A stretch of 58,478 nt of DNA from Eggerthellaceae bacterium (GCA_017434045.1 JAFRGA010000078.1:1-58478); one strand, 5' to 3'; shown: positions 1 to 8,265, numbered from the stretch's first letter. Notes: generated by a model not told the origin, from the sequence alone. Numbers and translations are program-made.

Positions 1-132
1 AAGACCACCAAGACCGCACAGAGCCAGATTTTCACCTGTGGCGCTGCTAGCACGTTCGTCGACGCAAACGGTTCCGCCACCCTGTTCGGCAAGGCTGCTG
101 CCAAGCTGAAGAAGATCCGCTCCGCTCGCTAA
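1..132 (+). CDS. 43 codons of a 44-residue small peptide, copy 1 (5' end cut)
   Basis: The window begins at codon 2 of this gene, so the start codon is outside. The frame runs from base 1 to a TAA at 130-132. It encodes the same peptide as the gene at 190-324, differing at only two bases over 132 (one Asn-to-Thr and one Ala-to-Ser change). The peptide has one cysteine in a TCGAAS context, a Gly/Ala/Ser-rich middle and a strongly basic tail (KLKKIR.AR). I do not recognise the family. It has no obvious signal peptide and is not membrane-like. Near identity of the two copies argues for recent duplication or gene conversion, and more copies may lie upstream. Confidence 0.6.
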   Translation, partial: KTTKTAQSQIFTCGAASTFVDANGSATLFGKAAAKLKKIRSAR

Positions 133-155
133 ATAGCTACCTGTAAATGATAAGC

Positions 156-172
156 GCCTGCAAGGGGCAGGC
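156..172 (+). other. Small hairpin between the two peptide genes
   Basis: GCCTGC (156-161) pairs with GCAGGC (167-172) around a five-base loop. It sits just upstream of the ribosome-binding site AAAAGGAGG (175-183) of the second copy. It could stabilise or process a shared transcript; there is no T-tract, so it is not a convincing terminator. Confidence 0.35.
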
Positions 173-189
173 AGAAAAGGAGGCTGACA

Positions 190-324
190 ATGAAGACCAA
201 CAAGACCGCACAGAGCCAGATTTTCACCTGTGGCGCTGCTAGCACGTTCGTCGACGCAAACGGTTCCGCCACCCTGTTCGGCAAGGCTGCTGCCAAGCTG
301 AAGAAGATCCGCGCCGCTCGCTAA
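190..324 (+). CDS. 44-residue small basic peptide, copy 2
   Basis: ATG at 190 is preceded by a near-perfect Shine-Dalgarno sequence (AAAAGGAGG, 175-183) at good spacing, and the frame ends in TAA at 322-324. The near-identical duplicate upstream and the strong ribosome-binding site support a real, well-translated gene although it is very short. The product has a Thr/Lys-rich start, a single Cys at residue 14, a D-A-N-G turn and a C-terminal basic run. I cannot assign a function. Candidate roles are a nucleic-acid-binding peptide, a structural peptide, or a precursor of a modified peptide, but no maturation enzyme is visible nearby. A strong terminator at 432-487 closes the unit. Confidence 0.65.
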   Translation: MKTNKTAQSQIFTCGAASTFVDANGSATLFGKAAAKLKKIRAAR

Positions 325-725
325 AGGCATCTCTCCGAAGCGTTGCCAAAGGTTGCGAAAGCCGCAGACAGCTTAAAGCATCAAGCGCTGTAGCAAGAAC
401 TAAACGGCGACACTGAATGGGAGCCAAGCCAAGATGGCGGGGCTTTGCATGGAAAACCATGTAAAGCCCCGCCATCTGCTTTTTCTTAGAGGATGATGAC
501 AAGGCGATACCCTATGCACATCTTCTCAGCTGGTCGAGTCATTGAGGGAGAAATCCCCTTTCGACAGTCTCTAGCGCCTTGCAGGGGAAATCGCATAGAC
601 AAGGTTTTGGGCGTCGGCATCGCGCAAACCATCTCGCAACCTGGCGTACAATAGCAGAAACGATAAGGGGCTTCCCGGTCATTTGCGAACGATTACGTGG
701 TGCGAAAAGTTAGGTGCATTCTATT
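325..725. other. Gene-free stretch with terminator and possible promoter
   Basis: Apart from the terminator at 432-487, I see no gene here. A TACAAT hexamer at 647-652 could be the -10 element for the gene that starts near 726; no convincing -35 was found. Confidence 0.4.
432..487 (+). terminator. Strong intrinsic terminator after the small-peptide genes
   Basis: A 21-bp stem (432-452 with 457-477, one G-U pair) has an AAAA loop and is followed by CTTTTTCTT. It is the best terminator in this part of the window and ends the plus-strand peptide transcript. Confidence 0.85.
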
Positions 726-1181
726 ATGGAGCAGGCGCTGGAAGAGCTGAAAGGTTATGCCCGAAACGTCTTGGCGGCAATGTTTCCCGATGCCGTCGAG
801 GTCGAAGAGGCCACCCCGCTCATGAGCGTGCTGGAAACGCTGAGCCTTACCAGCAAGGACGGAGAGTCGGTCAAGCAGATCAATATCATGTACGACGACA
901 TCTCAAACGAGTATGCCTTGGTGGTACGCTCAACTGCCGATGTTCTCGCCGATGAGAACCTCGACTACGATGGGGTTGGAGAACTCGTCGGCTTTTTGGG
1001 GCCGAGAATATCGTTGTTGTTCGACCGCTGCGATGACATTTCCCAGATTGCAGTTGCGTGGGGGATGCTTTCCTCAATCGTTTCAAAACTCGCGCGAAAG
1101 CGCGTCAAAGAGCTCGGCGAGGACCCTGATGCCGTGCTGCAAGCCCTCGACCAATATTTCCTCATGCATCCCGATGCGTAG
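726..1181 (+). CDS. Hypothetical protein, 151 aa
   Basis: An acidic soluble protein without transmembrane segments or cysteine clusters. I do not recognise the family. ATG at 726 is preferred over the in-frame GTG at 714; neither has a strong Shine-Dalgarno sequence (TAGG at 711-714 is the best). The sequence reads as a mixed alpha/beta domain with a helical C-terminus (a 'VSKLARKRVKEL' amphipathic segment). It stands alone between a terminator and a palindromic repeat, so the neighbours do not suggest a role. Confidence 0.55.
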   Translation: MEQALEELKGYARNVLAAMFPDAVEVEEATPLMSVLETLSLTSKDGESVKQINIMYDDISNEYALVVRSTADVLADENLDYDGVGELVGFLGPRISLLFDRCDDISQIAVAWGMLSSIVSKLARKRVKELGEDPDAVLQALDQYFLMHPDA

Positions 1182-1192
1182 CCGATGTGAAT

Positions 1193-1324
1193 CAGTGTCG
1201 TTCAGTCAAGGGGAAGGCGGTGGGGGTGTTCGCTTGGCTTCGCCTAATCTATGTATGTATTTGAAGTTGGTGGCTGCAGAATCGCTCACACCCCCACCGC
1301 CTTCCCCTTGACTGAACGACACTG
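1193..1324. repeat. 37-bp perfect inverted repeat (MITE- or REP-like)
   Basis: Bases 1193-1229 are the exact reverse complement of 1288-1324, with a 58-bp centre. The arms hold the G/C-rich core AAGGGGAAGGCGGTGGGGG. The element lies just past the stop of the gene at 726-1181. It lacks a T-tract and is much longer than a terminator stem, so a dispersed non-autonomous repeat is more likely. No transposase is present. Confidence 0.75.
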
Positions 1325-1429
1325 GATGTGAGCAGAGAAACGCCCGAGCGTGCCCGAAGAGGTTCCACCGACAGCGTCCTTGACGGGCCCGCCGTCGTTC
1401 TTGCACACGCCGACCTGCAAGCCGTGCGA

Positions 1430-2002
1430 TCAGCGAATTCCCTTGATCGAATAGTCGTAGACGAGATGGGCGAGCTCGCGAGCGGAAACTCCACGCGGAT
1501 CGGACAGCCATCGCGAAATCATGAACAGCGTGCCGGCAAGGGCGTATTCCAAGAGCAGGTCTATTTCCGCCTCCGACCGCCCTGCGTCGACGCCGATAAC
1601 GTATTCCCGCCAAAGCGGTTTCAGGTTGTTCTTCAGCCTGAAGATGAAAGAAGGGTCGCCTTGTTCGCTCAGCAACACGCTGATGTAGGGCTTGTTCTGC
1701 TCGTAGTACAGCACCACGTCCTTGCAGGCGGCAATGCAGCTGAGTTTGCCGGAATCCTTCCTGAGACGCCTCATGCATGATTCGACGCAATCCGTCATTC
1801 CATCGAGCAGCGTATCCTCGATGCAGGCTAAAAGCTCGAATATATCGTGAAAATGAAGGTAGAACGTGCCCCTGTTGTATCCCGCAAGCTCGCATACCTG
1901 CCCGACCGTTATCTTCTCGATCGGTCGCTCGGCATACAGCCTCCAGAATGCTTGCTTGAGGTCAGCTTTTGTTTGAGCTGTTTTATCGGGTCTTCTCTTC
2001 AT
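1430..2002 (-). CDS. TetR/AcrR-family transcriptional regulator
   Basis: 190 aa. The N-terminus has the TetR helix-turn-helix: a helix around 'TKADLKQAFWRLY', then 'ITVGQVCELAGYNRGTFYLHF' (about residues 31-51), where the G-Y-N-R-G-T-F-Y-L-H-F recognition helix is typical. The rest is a divergent helical ligand-binding domain, like the TetR_C_7/DhaS-type group. No Shine-Dalgarno sequence is seen before the ATG at 2002. A TATCCT-like box lies only a few bases upstream on the minus strand, so the message may be leaderless. It is divergent from the amidohydrolase and may control it, which is an inference from position. Confidence 0.85.
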   Translation of the reverse strand: MKRRPDKTAQTKADLKQAFWRLYAERPIEKITVGQVCELAGYNRGTFYLHFHDIFELLACIEDTLLDGMTDCVESCMRRLRKDSGKLSCIAACKDVVLYYEQNKPYISVLLSEQGDPSFIFRLKNNLKPLWREYVIGVDAGRSEAEIDLLLEYALAGTLFMISRWLSDPRGVSARELAHLVYDYSIKGIR

Positions 2003-2145
2003 GCAATACAGGATAGCATGCGTTGTCTTGACGCGAGTTCATGAGCATCCGGCTTAAACCCCTTGTTGGACGGGTTCCGTCAGCTGGCGTCTGCGAAGCG
2101 CCCAAAGCTTCGCTACGATATGCGTTCGCACGGCGGGAACGTGGC

Positions 2146-2151
2146 TATAAT
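2146..2151 (+). promoter_or_regulatory. Candidate -10 box for the amidohydrolase gene
   Basis: A perfect TATAAT lies 35 bases upstream of the ATG at 2187; only a weak -35 candidate (TTCGCA, about 15 bp upstream) is present. It lies in the divergent region with the TetR gene. Confidence 0.45.
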
Positions 2152-2186
2152 GGTCACTTGGCAAGTAATCTGAAAAGGTGGGATGT

Positions 2187-3065
2187 ATGTTCGGCGAGTG
2201 CCATGCCCATGTTGCCATGAACGGCGTCAATTACGCTCAAGCCATGGCCCTTCATGTGAACGGGCCCGATGAGGCGCATATCCATGCCTTCTTCGAGTCG
2301 TATCGCACCCGGGGAATCGAGTTCATTCGAGATGGCGGCGACAAATACGACGTTTCGCGCAGGGCGGCCCAAATCGCGCCTGAGTACGGAATCGACTACC
2401 GCACCCCCATTTTCGCAATCCACAAGAAAGGGCACTACGGCTCTATCGTAGGGCGCGCATTCGAGACGATGCGAGACTATGCGCAGCTGGTCGAAGACGC
2501 AGACCGCGAAGGTGCAGACTTCATCAAGATCATGACGACGGGCCTCATGGACTTCAACGAGTTCGGCCGCATCACCCATGAGGACCTCGACGCCGCCGAA
2601 GTGCGCGAGATGGTTCACATAGCCCACGAGCGGGGATTCGCCGTCATGTCGCACACGAACGGCAAGCGCGCGGTGCTCGACGCCATCGAAGCAGGCGTGG
2701 ACAGCATCGAGCACGGCAACTACATCGATGACGAATACATTGCTGCTTTAGCAGAATCGCGAACGTGCTATGTGCCAACAGCGACGGTTGCCCGGAACCT
2801 CATCGGGAGCGGACGGTTCGACGATGCGATACTGACTCGCATATGGGAGGCTTCGCGCCATGCCATTGCCCGCGCTGTCGATGCAGGATGCCTCATAGCC
2901 CTGGGAAGCGACGCCGGCGCCGTCTTGGTGCCGCATGGTCAGGGAACGCTCGACGAGTACGCCTGCTTTGCCGACGCCATCCCCGACCGAACGTTGCGCG
3001 ACCGCAAACTAGAAGAAGGCGAAACTTTCATCCGCTCGACGTTTCGGAGAAACAACCATCGATGA
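2187..3065 (+). CDS. Compact amidohydrolase-superfamily protein
   Basis: 292 aa from ATG 2187, chosen over GTG 2178 because AAAAGGTGGG (2173-2182) fits as ribosome-binding site. The metal-site landmarks of the amidohydrolase (imidazolonepropionase/prolidase-like, COG1228) TIM barrel are in order: HAH near the N-terminus (E-C-H-A-H-V), FIKIMTTG (possible carbamylated Lys), MSHTNG, SIEHG and LGSDAG (final Asp). The usual N-terminal beta-sandwich (about 50 residues before HxH) and the C-terminal strands are absent, so the protein is about 100 residues shorter than the common form. It could be a trimmed family or a decayed copy; the complete set of metal ligands favours a working enzyme. It lies upstream of the transhydroxylase genes, so a ring- or amide-hydrolysing role in aromatic breakdown is possible. 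Confidence 0.75.
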   Translation: MFGECHAHVAMNGVNYAQAMALHVNGPDEAHIHAFFESYRTRGIEFIRDGGDKYDVSRRAAQIAPEYGIDYRTPIFAIHKKGHYGSIVGRAFETMRDYAQLVEDADREGADFIKIMTTGLMDFNEFGRITHEDLDAAEVREMVHIAHERGFAVMSHTNGKRAVLDAIEAGVDSIEHGNYIDDEYIAALAESRTCYVPTATVARNLIGSGRFDDAILTRIWEASRHAIARAVDAGCLIALGSDAGAVLVPHGQGTLDEYACFADAIPDRTLRDRKLEEGETFIRSTFRRNNHR

Positions 3066-3350
3066 TAGGTGCGATTTCGAGACCGCATCGACTTCATCGG
3101 CCGTCCCGACTACGATTCCAACCTGCTCATGGCCTGGGAAGACGCCGCCTGCGAATACAGCCGCCCGGCCTTGCGAAATGCGAGGCAACGACGTGATGCG
3201 TCTTTAGCCAGACGCTCAAGCGCGCGTTTGAGCTTGTGGGCAAGAATCTCCAATCGAATCGCGGCTTTTTCGTCAACTTTCGCATGGCGCACCCCGCGCA
3301 TTGCCTGTATCGTCTCCCCAGTATGGAAACGGCTAAAGAGAGGGGTTCCC

Positions 3351-5972
3351 ATGCCAAAACTTGGTTTTGGAGCCGACAAGACCACCTATGACAACATTGA
3401 CTGGGATGGTTTCGGCGTTGGCAGCAACGTGGCGACGGTTGACGTGAAGGACGGCAAGATCCTGCGCGTGCGCCGCTTCGACTACGGCGAGACGTACGAC
3501 CTGGAAAAGGACCTGAACCGTTACCGCCTGGAAAAGGACGGGCACGTTTTCGTGGAGCCGGCGAAGTCGCCCATCCCGCCGTTCTCGTTCGCGTACAAGC
3601 GCCATGCGTTTTCCAAGAACCGCATTCCGTACCCGCTGATCCGCGAGAATTTCGACCCTAAGGGCGAACGCCATCCGGAGCTACGCGGCAAGGACAAGTA
3701 CCGTCGCATCAGCTGGGACAAGGCAGCGCAGATTATCGCCGAGGAAATCCACCGCCAGTTCGAGGTGTACGGCCCAGGCAGCGTGCTCGTGCAGCAGGAC
3801 GGCCATGGCGAGACGAAGATCGTGCACCCATGCCACGGTTGCATGACGGGCCTCATGGACGAGTTGGGCGGCCTCGTTATGCAAGCACGCCAACCCGACT
3901 CGTGGGAAGGCTGGTACTGGGGCGCCAAACACGTGTGGGGCCAGGAGCCGCTCGGCCAGGGCAGGACGCAGAACCTGTTCTACGACCTGACCATGAACTG
4001 CAAGATGATGCTGTACTGGGGCTGCGACAACGAGACTACGACCTGGGGTTGGGTCGGCCAGATTCCGTCACTGCTCTCGTACTGGTTCACCGACATCGGC
4101 ATCGAGTCCATCGCCATCGCGCCCGACCTGAACTACTCGGCCGCAGTGCATGCCGACAAGTGGATTCCCGTTTTCCCCAACACCGACCTGGCACTCCAGA
4201 TGGCTATCGCGTACGTATGGATCACCGAGGACCTCTACGACAAGGAGTACGTCGAGTCTCATGTCGAGGGCTTCGACTGGCTCGTGTACGAGGTCATGGG
4301 CGGCGATGACGGCATTCCCAAGACGCCGAAATGGGCCGAGGAACGCTGCGGCGTGCCAGCGCGCCAGATCAAGGCGCTCGCGCGCAAGTGGGCGAAGGTT
4401 CCAACCTCAACCGGCCACTGCAATGGCGGAAGCTACATCCGCTCGGCGTACAGCCACGAGCCCGGTCGCATGGAAGTTTGCCTTTTGGGCATGCAGGGCC
4501 TTGGCAAGCCGGGACGCAACTACATGAAGTTCATCGAATGGAACATCTACGAGTGCCCCGATTTCAACCCGATGCCGCGCGACAAGGAGTGGATCAGCGG
4601 TTTCGCAGGTTACAACGCCAGCATGCTCGATTCGCAGAAGGCACGCTTCATCCCCAAGACCCTCATACCCGAGGGAATTCTCGCCACGGTCGATGACCCG
4701 GTGAAGTGGTACGGCCATGTCGTTTGCATGGAGCCGGCCGACGACCAAGTCCTCCCGTTCCAGTTCCCGTATCCAGGCGACCCGACGCTTCACATGATCT
4801 GGTCCGACACCCCTTGCTGGTCCACCTGCTGGAACTGCGGCAACGAGTACCTGAAGGCGCTCACCTCCCCCAACCTGGAGTTCGTGCTGGTGCAGCATCC
4901 GTGGTTCGAGAACGACTGCAAGTTCGCCGACATCGTGTTGCCCGTGTCCACCCGCTTCGAGGTCGAGGACATCGGCTACGACTCCTCGAGCGGTATGTGG
5001 AACACGATGGTGCATGCCGAGCAGTGCGTCGAGCCGTTCGGAGAATCCAAGAGCGACTGGTTCTGCGTGCAGGAAGTTGCGAAGCGACTGGAAGAGCTTT
5101 ACGGCAGCGAGGAGCGCTACGCCAACATCTTCGAGCGCTACACGCGCGGCCGCGATGTGGCCAAAAGCATCGAGATCACCTACAAGGGCAGCAAAGCCGA
5201 GCAGTTCCGCAGCTGGGAAGAGTTCATGGAGAAGGGCTACATTTCCGTGCCTCATGCTGAGGATTGGCAAGAAGACCACGCAGGTTTGTACGACTTCTAC
5301 ATCGACCCCGAAGGGCATCCGCTCGAGACGCCCACGGGCAAGCTCGAGTTCTACTCCACGCGCCTGGGAGAGCACTTCCCCGACGACATGGAGCGCCGCC
5401 CCTATCCGCATTACATCGCCGACACTGAGCGCTTCCACGAGTACCGCGAGTCCGAAAAGGCCAAGGAGTTCCCGTTCCTGCTGGTCAGCAACCATCCGCG
5501 CTTCCGCGTGCATGCCAACTTCGACGATAACGACTGGTTCCGCGAGATCGAGCCGTGCAAGGTGAAGGGACCAGACGGCTACGCCTACGAGACGGTATGG
5601 GTCAACCCGAAGGACGCCGAACGGCTGGGACTCGCCAACGGTGACGTCGTGCGCATCTACAACGACCGTGGCTGGGTGCTTGGCGGCGTATGGGTGACCG
5701 AGCGCATCATGCCCGAGGTCATCAGCCAGGACCACGGAGCGCGCATCGACACCATCGTGCCAGGCGAGTCCGACCGCGCGGGCGCCAATAACCTGATTGC
5801 GCCCAAGGAAACCACATCGGCCAACTGCGCTGGTGAAGTTACAAGCGGTTATCTGGTCAACATCGAGAAGGTCGACGTCTTCGAGCTCGCGAAGCAATAC
5901 CCCGAGGCATTCGGCCGCACGTTCGATCCCACGCAGGGTCCGGACATCACGAACTGGATCATCGAGGAATAG
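3351..5972 (+). CDS. Molybdopterin oxidoreductase, pyrogallol-phloroglucinol transhydroxylase large subunit-like
   Basis: 873 aa. ATG 3351 follows AAGAGAGGGG at good spacing; the frame is open further upstream but that part looks non-coding. It is a DMSO-reductase-family enzyme with no Tat signal and no N-terminal 4Fe-4S cysteine motif (first Cys at residue 161). This is as in the alpha subunit of Pelobacter acidigallici transhydroxylase, which has about 875 residues. A HGHGE segment (His152) and PDSWEGWYWG (Asp183-Ser184) match by position the transhydroxylase active-site His, Asp and Mo-ligating Ser. The family reaction moves a hydroxyl group between aromatic rings (pyrogallol to phloroglucinol) with no net electron transfer. 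The next gene encodes the matching small subunit. A catechol-dehydroxylase-type activity is an alternative. Confidence 0.82.
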   Translation: MPKLGFGADKTTYDNIDWDGFGVGSNVATVDVKDGKILRVRRFDYGETYDLEKDLNRYRLEKDGHVFVEPAKSPIPPFSFAYKRHAFSKNRIPYPLIRENFDPKGERHPELRGKDKYRRISWDKAAQIIAEEIHRQFEVYGPGSVLVQQDGHGETKIVHPCHGCMTGLMDELGGLVMQARQPDSWEGWYWGAKHVWGQEPLGQGRTQNLFYDLTMNCKMMLYWGCDNETTTWGWVGQIPSLLSYWFTDIGIESIAIAPDLNYSAAVHADKWIPVFPNTDLALQMAIAYVWITEDLYDKEYVESHVEGFDWLVYEVMGGDDGIPKTPKWAEERCGVPARQIKALARKWAKVPTSTGHCNGGSYIRSAYSHEPGRMEVCLLGMQGLGKPGRNYMKFIEWNIYECPDFNPMPRDKEWISGFAGYNASMLDSQKARFIPKTLIPEGILATVDDPVKWYGHVVCMEPADDQVLPFQFPYPGDPTLHMIWSDTPCWSTCWNCGNEYLKALTSPNLEFVLVQHPWFENDCKFADIVLPVSTRFEVEDIGYDSSSGMWNTMVHAEQCVEPFGESKSDWFCVQEVAKRLEELYGSEERYANIFERYTRGRDVAKSIEITYKGSKAEQFRSWEEFMEKGYISVPHAEDWQEDHAGLYDFYIDPEGHPLETPTGKLEFYSTRLGEHFPDDMERRPYPHYIADTERFHEYRESEKAKEFPFLLVSNHPRFRVHANFDDNDWFREIEPCKVKGPDGYAYETVWVNPKDAERLGLANGDVVRIYNDRGWVLGGVWVTERIMPEVISQDHGARIDTIVPGESDRAGANNLIAPKETTSANCAGEVTSGYLVNIEKVDVFELAKQYPEAFGRTFDPTQGPDITNWIIEE

Positions 5973-6014
5973 CCGAAAGGACCGTCCTTTTGGCTATTCG
6001 TGAAGGAGAGAGTA

Positions 6015-6824
6015 ATGGGAAAGGTTTTCATTATCGACCAGGCGCGGTGCAACGGATGCCACGGTTGCCAGATCGCGTGCAAAGACGAACACGTCGGCAA
6101 CGAGTGGCTGCCCTACCAGCTGCCGCAGCCCGATACGGGGCATTTCTGGATGAAGGTCGAGCAGACCACGCACGGTCAAGTACCGAAAGTGAACGTTGAA
6201 TACAAGCCCATCATGTGCCAGCAGTGCGATGCGTGCCCGCTGGTGGAAGCGTATCCGGAAGTCGTCGCGAAACGCGACGACGGGCTTGTCTGCATAGACC
6301 CGGTCAAGGCAAAGGGCCTGAAGGACCTGGTGGACCTGTGCCCGTTCGGCACGGTGTACTGGAACGCCGAGCTGGAAGTCCCGCAGAAATGCGACGGATG
6401 CGCGCACTTGGTCGACGGCGGTGAGATTCCGCACTGCGTCGACATGTGCGTGACGGAAGCGTTGAAGTTCGGCGAGGAAGAGGAGTTCACAGACCTCATC
6501 GCGCAGGCTACGCAGCTTGACGGAGCCGCCGAAACGGGAGCACGCGTGTTCTACCTGAATGCACCGGGCCTGTTTATCGGCGGTGAAATCTGGGACGAGG
6601 AAGCCGACGAGGTCCTTGAAGGCGTCAAGGTGACGCTCGCGGGCGACGACGGCAAACAGGTGGAAACGGCCACGAACGACTGGGGCGACTTCTGGTTCCG
6701 CAAACTTTCACCTGGCCGCTATACCGTGACCATCGACGCGCCCGGCTACGCGGCCACCGCCCCGATAAGCGTCGAGCTCGACAAGAGCTTGAATCTGGGC
6801 GACTTCCCCTTGAGGAAAGCGTAA
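6015..6824 (+). CDS. Iron-sulfur subunit of transhydroxylase-like enzyme, with C-terminal Ig-like domain
   Basis: 269 aa; ATG 6015 with AAGGAGAG just upstream. Cys12, 15, 18 and 22 form the first 4Fe-4S motif. Further cysteines at 68, 71, 74, 93, 109, 126, 129, 141 and 145 can complete three clusters. From about residue 185 the sequence changes to a Cna-B/carboxypeptidase-regulatory-like beta domain (LEGVKVTLAG, then WGDFWFRKLSPGRYTVTIDAPGY split over about 40 residues). This layout of ferredoxin part plus beta-barrel, and the length, match the beta subunit (about 275 aa) of pyrogallol transhydroxylase and set it apart from ordinary DmsB-type subunits. It starts 42 bases after the large subunit and is surely co-transcribed with it. 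Predicted cytoplasmic. Confidence 0.85.
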   Translation: MGKVFIIDQARCNGCHGCQIACKDEHVGNEWLPYQLPQPDTGHFWMKVEQTTHGQVPKVNVEYKPIMCQQCDACPLVEAYPEVVAKRDDGLVCIDPVKAKGLKDLVDLCPFGTVYWNAELEVPQKCDGCAHLVDGGEIPHCVDMCVTEALKFGEEEEFTDLIAQATQLDGAAETGARVFYLNAPGLFIGGEIWDEEADEVLEGVKVTLAGDDGKQVETATNDWGDFWFRKLSPGRYTVTIDAPGYAATAPISVELDKSLNLGDFPLRKA

Positions 6825-6844
6825 GGCAATAGCGTTTCGAATTT

Positions 6845-6880
6845 ACGGTGCCCTGGAAGGGGATCCTTCCAGGGCACCGT
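6845..6880 (+). terminator. Hairpin terminator after transhydroxylase genes
   Basis: Perfect 16-bp stem (6845-6860 with 6865-6880) and a four-base loop, 20 bases after the stop codon. The following CTCTT is a weak T-tract. Confidence 0.65.
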
Positions 6881-7126
6881 CTCTTGGATCCCGCCAGTAT
6901 ATCCGGCCAAACCGCTCCGAGCCGGCAAGGCGGCGCGGAAAACAGGGCTGGCCATCCCCCGCCTGCTGCGGCAAGTCAACCTGCAGCGGCACGTCCCTGT
7001 GGCCAACATTAACTGGGAAAGAAATACCAGCTGCAGGGGGGCGCCCTCGTTACTTCGATTCGTTGGCGCCGATAAGCGCAGCGCGCGACCCAAGGTATAA
7101 TGAGCTGGTGAGAGAAAGGAAGCGGT
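6881..7126. promoter_or_regulatory. Intergenic region with TATAAT upstream of aldo/keto reductase
   Basis: A TATAAT at 7096-7101 lies 26 bases before the ATG at 7127; no good -35 is seen. The rest of the stretch is GC-rich without a gene. Confidence 0.4.
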
Positions 7127-8248
7127 ATGGCGGGAAAGCTAGGGTTCGGGTTGATGCGACTTCCGCAAACCGACGCGAACAATCCGGCGGCGATCGACAT
7201 CGGCCAGCTGAAGGAAATGGTCGACTTGTTCCTCGAGGCTGGATTCACCTACTTCGACACCGCTTGGATGTACCAGGACTTCGCAAGCGAATGCGCCGTA
7301 AAGGAAGCGCTCGTCGAACGCCATCCGCGCGAGAGCTTCACGCTCGCAACGAAGCTGCACCCGGGGTTCTTCGACTCGCTCGAAGACCGCGACAAGATCT
7401 TCTACAAGCAGCTCGAGAAGACGGGTGCGGGCTTCTTCGACTACTACCTGCTTCACGGCGTCGACGACGAGAGCCGCGTGAAATTCGAAGAACTCGACTG
7501 TTTCTCCTGGATGCAAGCCAAGAAAGACGAGGGGCTCGTCAGACATGCGGGGTTTTCGTTCCACGGCTCGCCCCTGGTGCTCGGTCAGCTGCTCGACGCG
7601 CATCCTGAAACCGAGTTCGTGCAGCTGCAGCTCAACTATCTGGACTGGGAGAGCCCCTGGATCCAAAGCCGCGCGTGCTACGAGGTTTGCGCGCACCGCG
7701 GCGTGCCCGTCATCGTCATGGAGCCGGTGAAGGGCGGGTCGCTCGCAAAGGTGCCACCCGAGGTGGAAGCGCTGTTCAAAAACGCCGAGCCTGACATGTC
7801 GGTACCGAGCTGGGCCGTGCGCTTCGCCGCAACGCTCCCGGACGTCGCGCTCGTGCTCTCGGGCATGAGCGATGTGGCGCAGATGCGCGACAACATCTCG
7901 TACATGAGCGATTTCCAGCCACTTTCGCAAGCTGAGCAGGACCTGTGCTTCAAGGCGGCCGACCTCATCAACGCGCAGATAGCCGTGCCCTGCACCGGCT
8001 GCTCGTACTGCACCGGCTCATGTCCGCAAAACATCCCCATACCGCAGTACTTCTCACTATACAACGAGGTCATGCGCGAGGACATGGAGCACAAGGGCTG
8101 GACGGTATCGTTTGCGATGTATGACTCCCTGGCCAAGGAACACGGAAAGGCATCGGAGTGCATCGGCTGCGGATCGTGCGAGGCCATGTGCCCCCAGCAC
8201 CTCCCCATCAGCGAGCACCTGCGCGCCGTCGCGGAGTGCTTCGAGTAA
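7127..8248 (+). CDS. Aldo/keto reductase with C-terminal 4Fe-4S ferredoxin domain
   Basis: 373 aa; ATG 7127 after GAGAAAGGA. The N-terminal barrel shows GFGLMRLP, YFDTAWMYQ (catalytic Asp44 and Tyr49) and ATKLHPG (Lys76), the AKR catalytic set. The C-terminus carries two cysteine motifs, CTGCSYCTGSCP and CIGCGSCEAMCP, which identify the ferredoxin-containing AKR group (COG1453). Such proteins are thought to reduce a carbonyl or enone with electrons from iron-sulfur clusters or NAD(P)H. Its place after the transhydroxylase suggests a role in reducing aromatic or alicyclic intermediates, but the substrate cannot be told from sequence. Confidence 0.88.
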   Translation: MAGKLGFGLMRLPQTDANNPAAIDIGQLKEMVDLFLEAGFTYFDTAWMYQDFASECAVKEALVERHPRESFTLATKLHPGFFDSLEDRDKIFYKQLEKTGAGFFDYYLLHGVDDESRVKFEELDCFSWMQAKKDEGLVRHAGFSFHGSPLVLGQLLDAHPETEFVQLQLNYLDWESPWIQSRACYEVCAHRGVPVIVMEPVKGGSLAKVPPEVEALFKNAEPDMSVPSWAVRFAATLPDVALVLSGMSDVAQMRDNISYMSDFQPLSQAEQDLCFKAADLINAQIAVPCTGCSYCTGSCPQNIPIPQYFSLYNEVMREDMEHKGWTVSFAMYDSLAKEHGKASECIGCGSCEAMCPQHLPISEHLRAVAECFE

Positions 8249-8265
8249 ATACGGCACCGTCCAGT

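Noticed and set aside
1206-1895. 229-codon minus-strand frame running through the inverted repeat and the TetR gene
   Set aside because: It is out of frame with the TetR protein, and its ends read the repeat arms (Gly- and Pro-runs) rather than a protein domain.
3069-3350. In-frame extension of the transhydroxylase large subunit by 94 codons
   Set aside because: The extension has no similarity to the family, and ATG 3351 has a good ribosome-binding site and gives the expected length.
4407-5897. Long open frame of 496 codons on the minus strand inside the transhydroxylase gene
   Set aside because: It is the antisense of a well-supported molybdopterin enzyme; high-GC codon bias leaves such frames open. 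No family motif is present.
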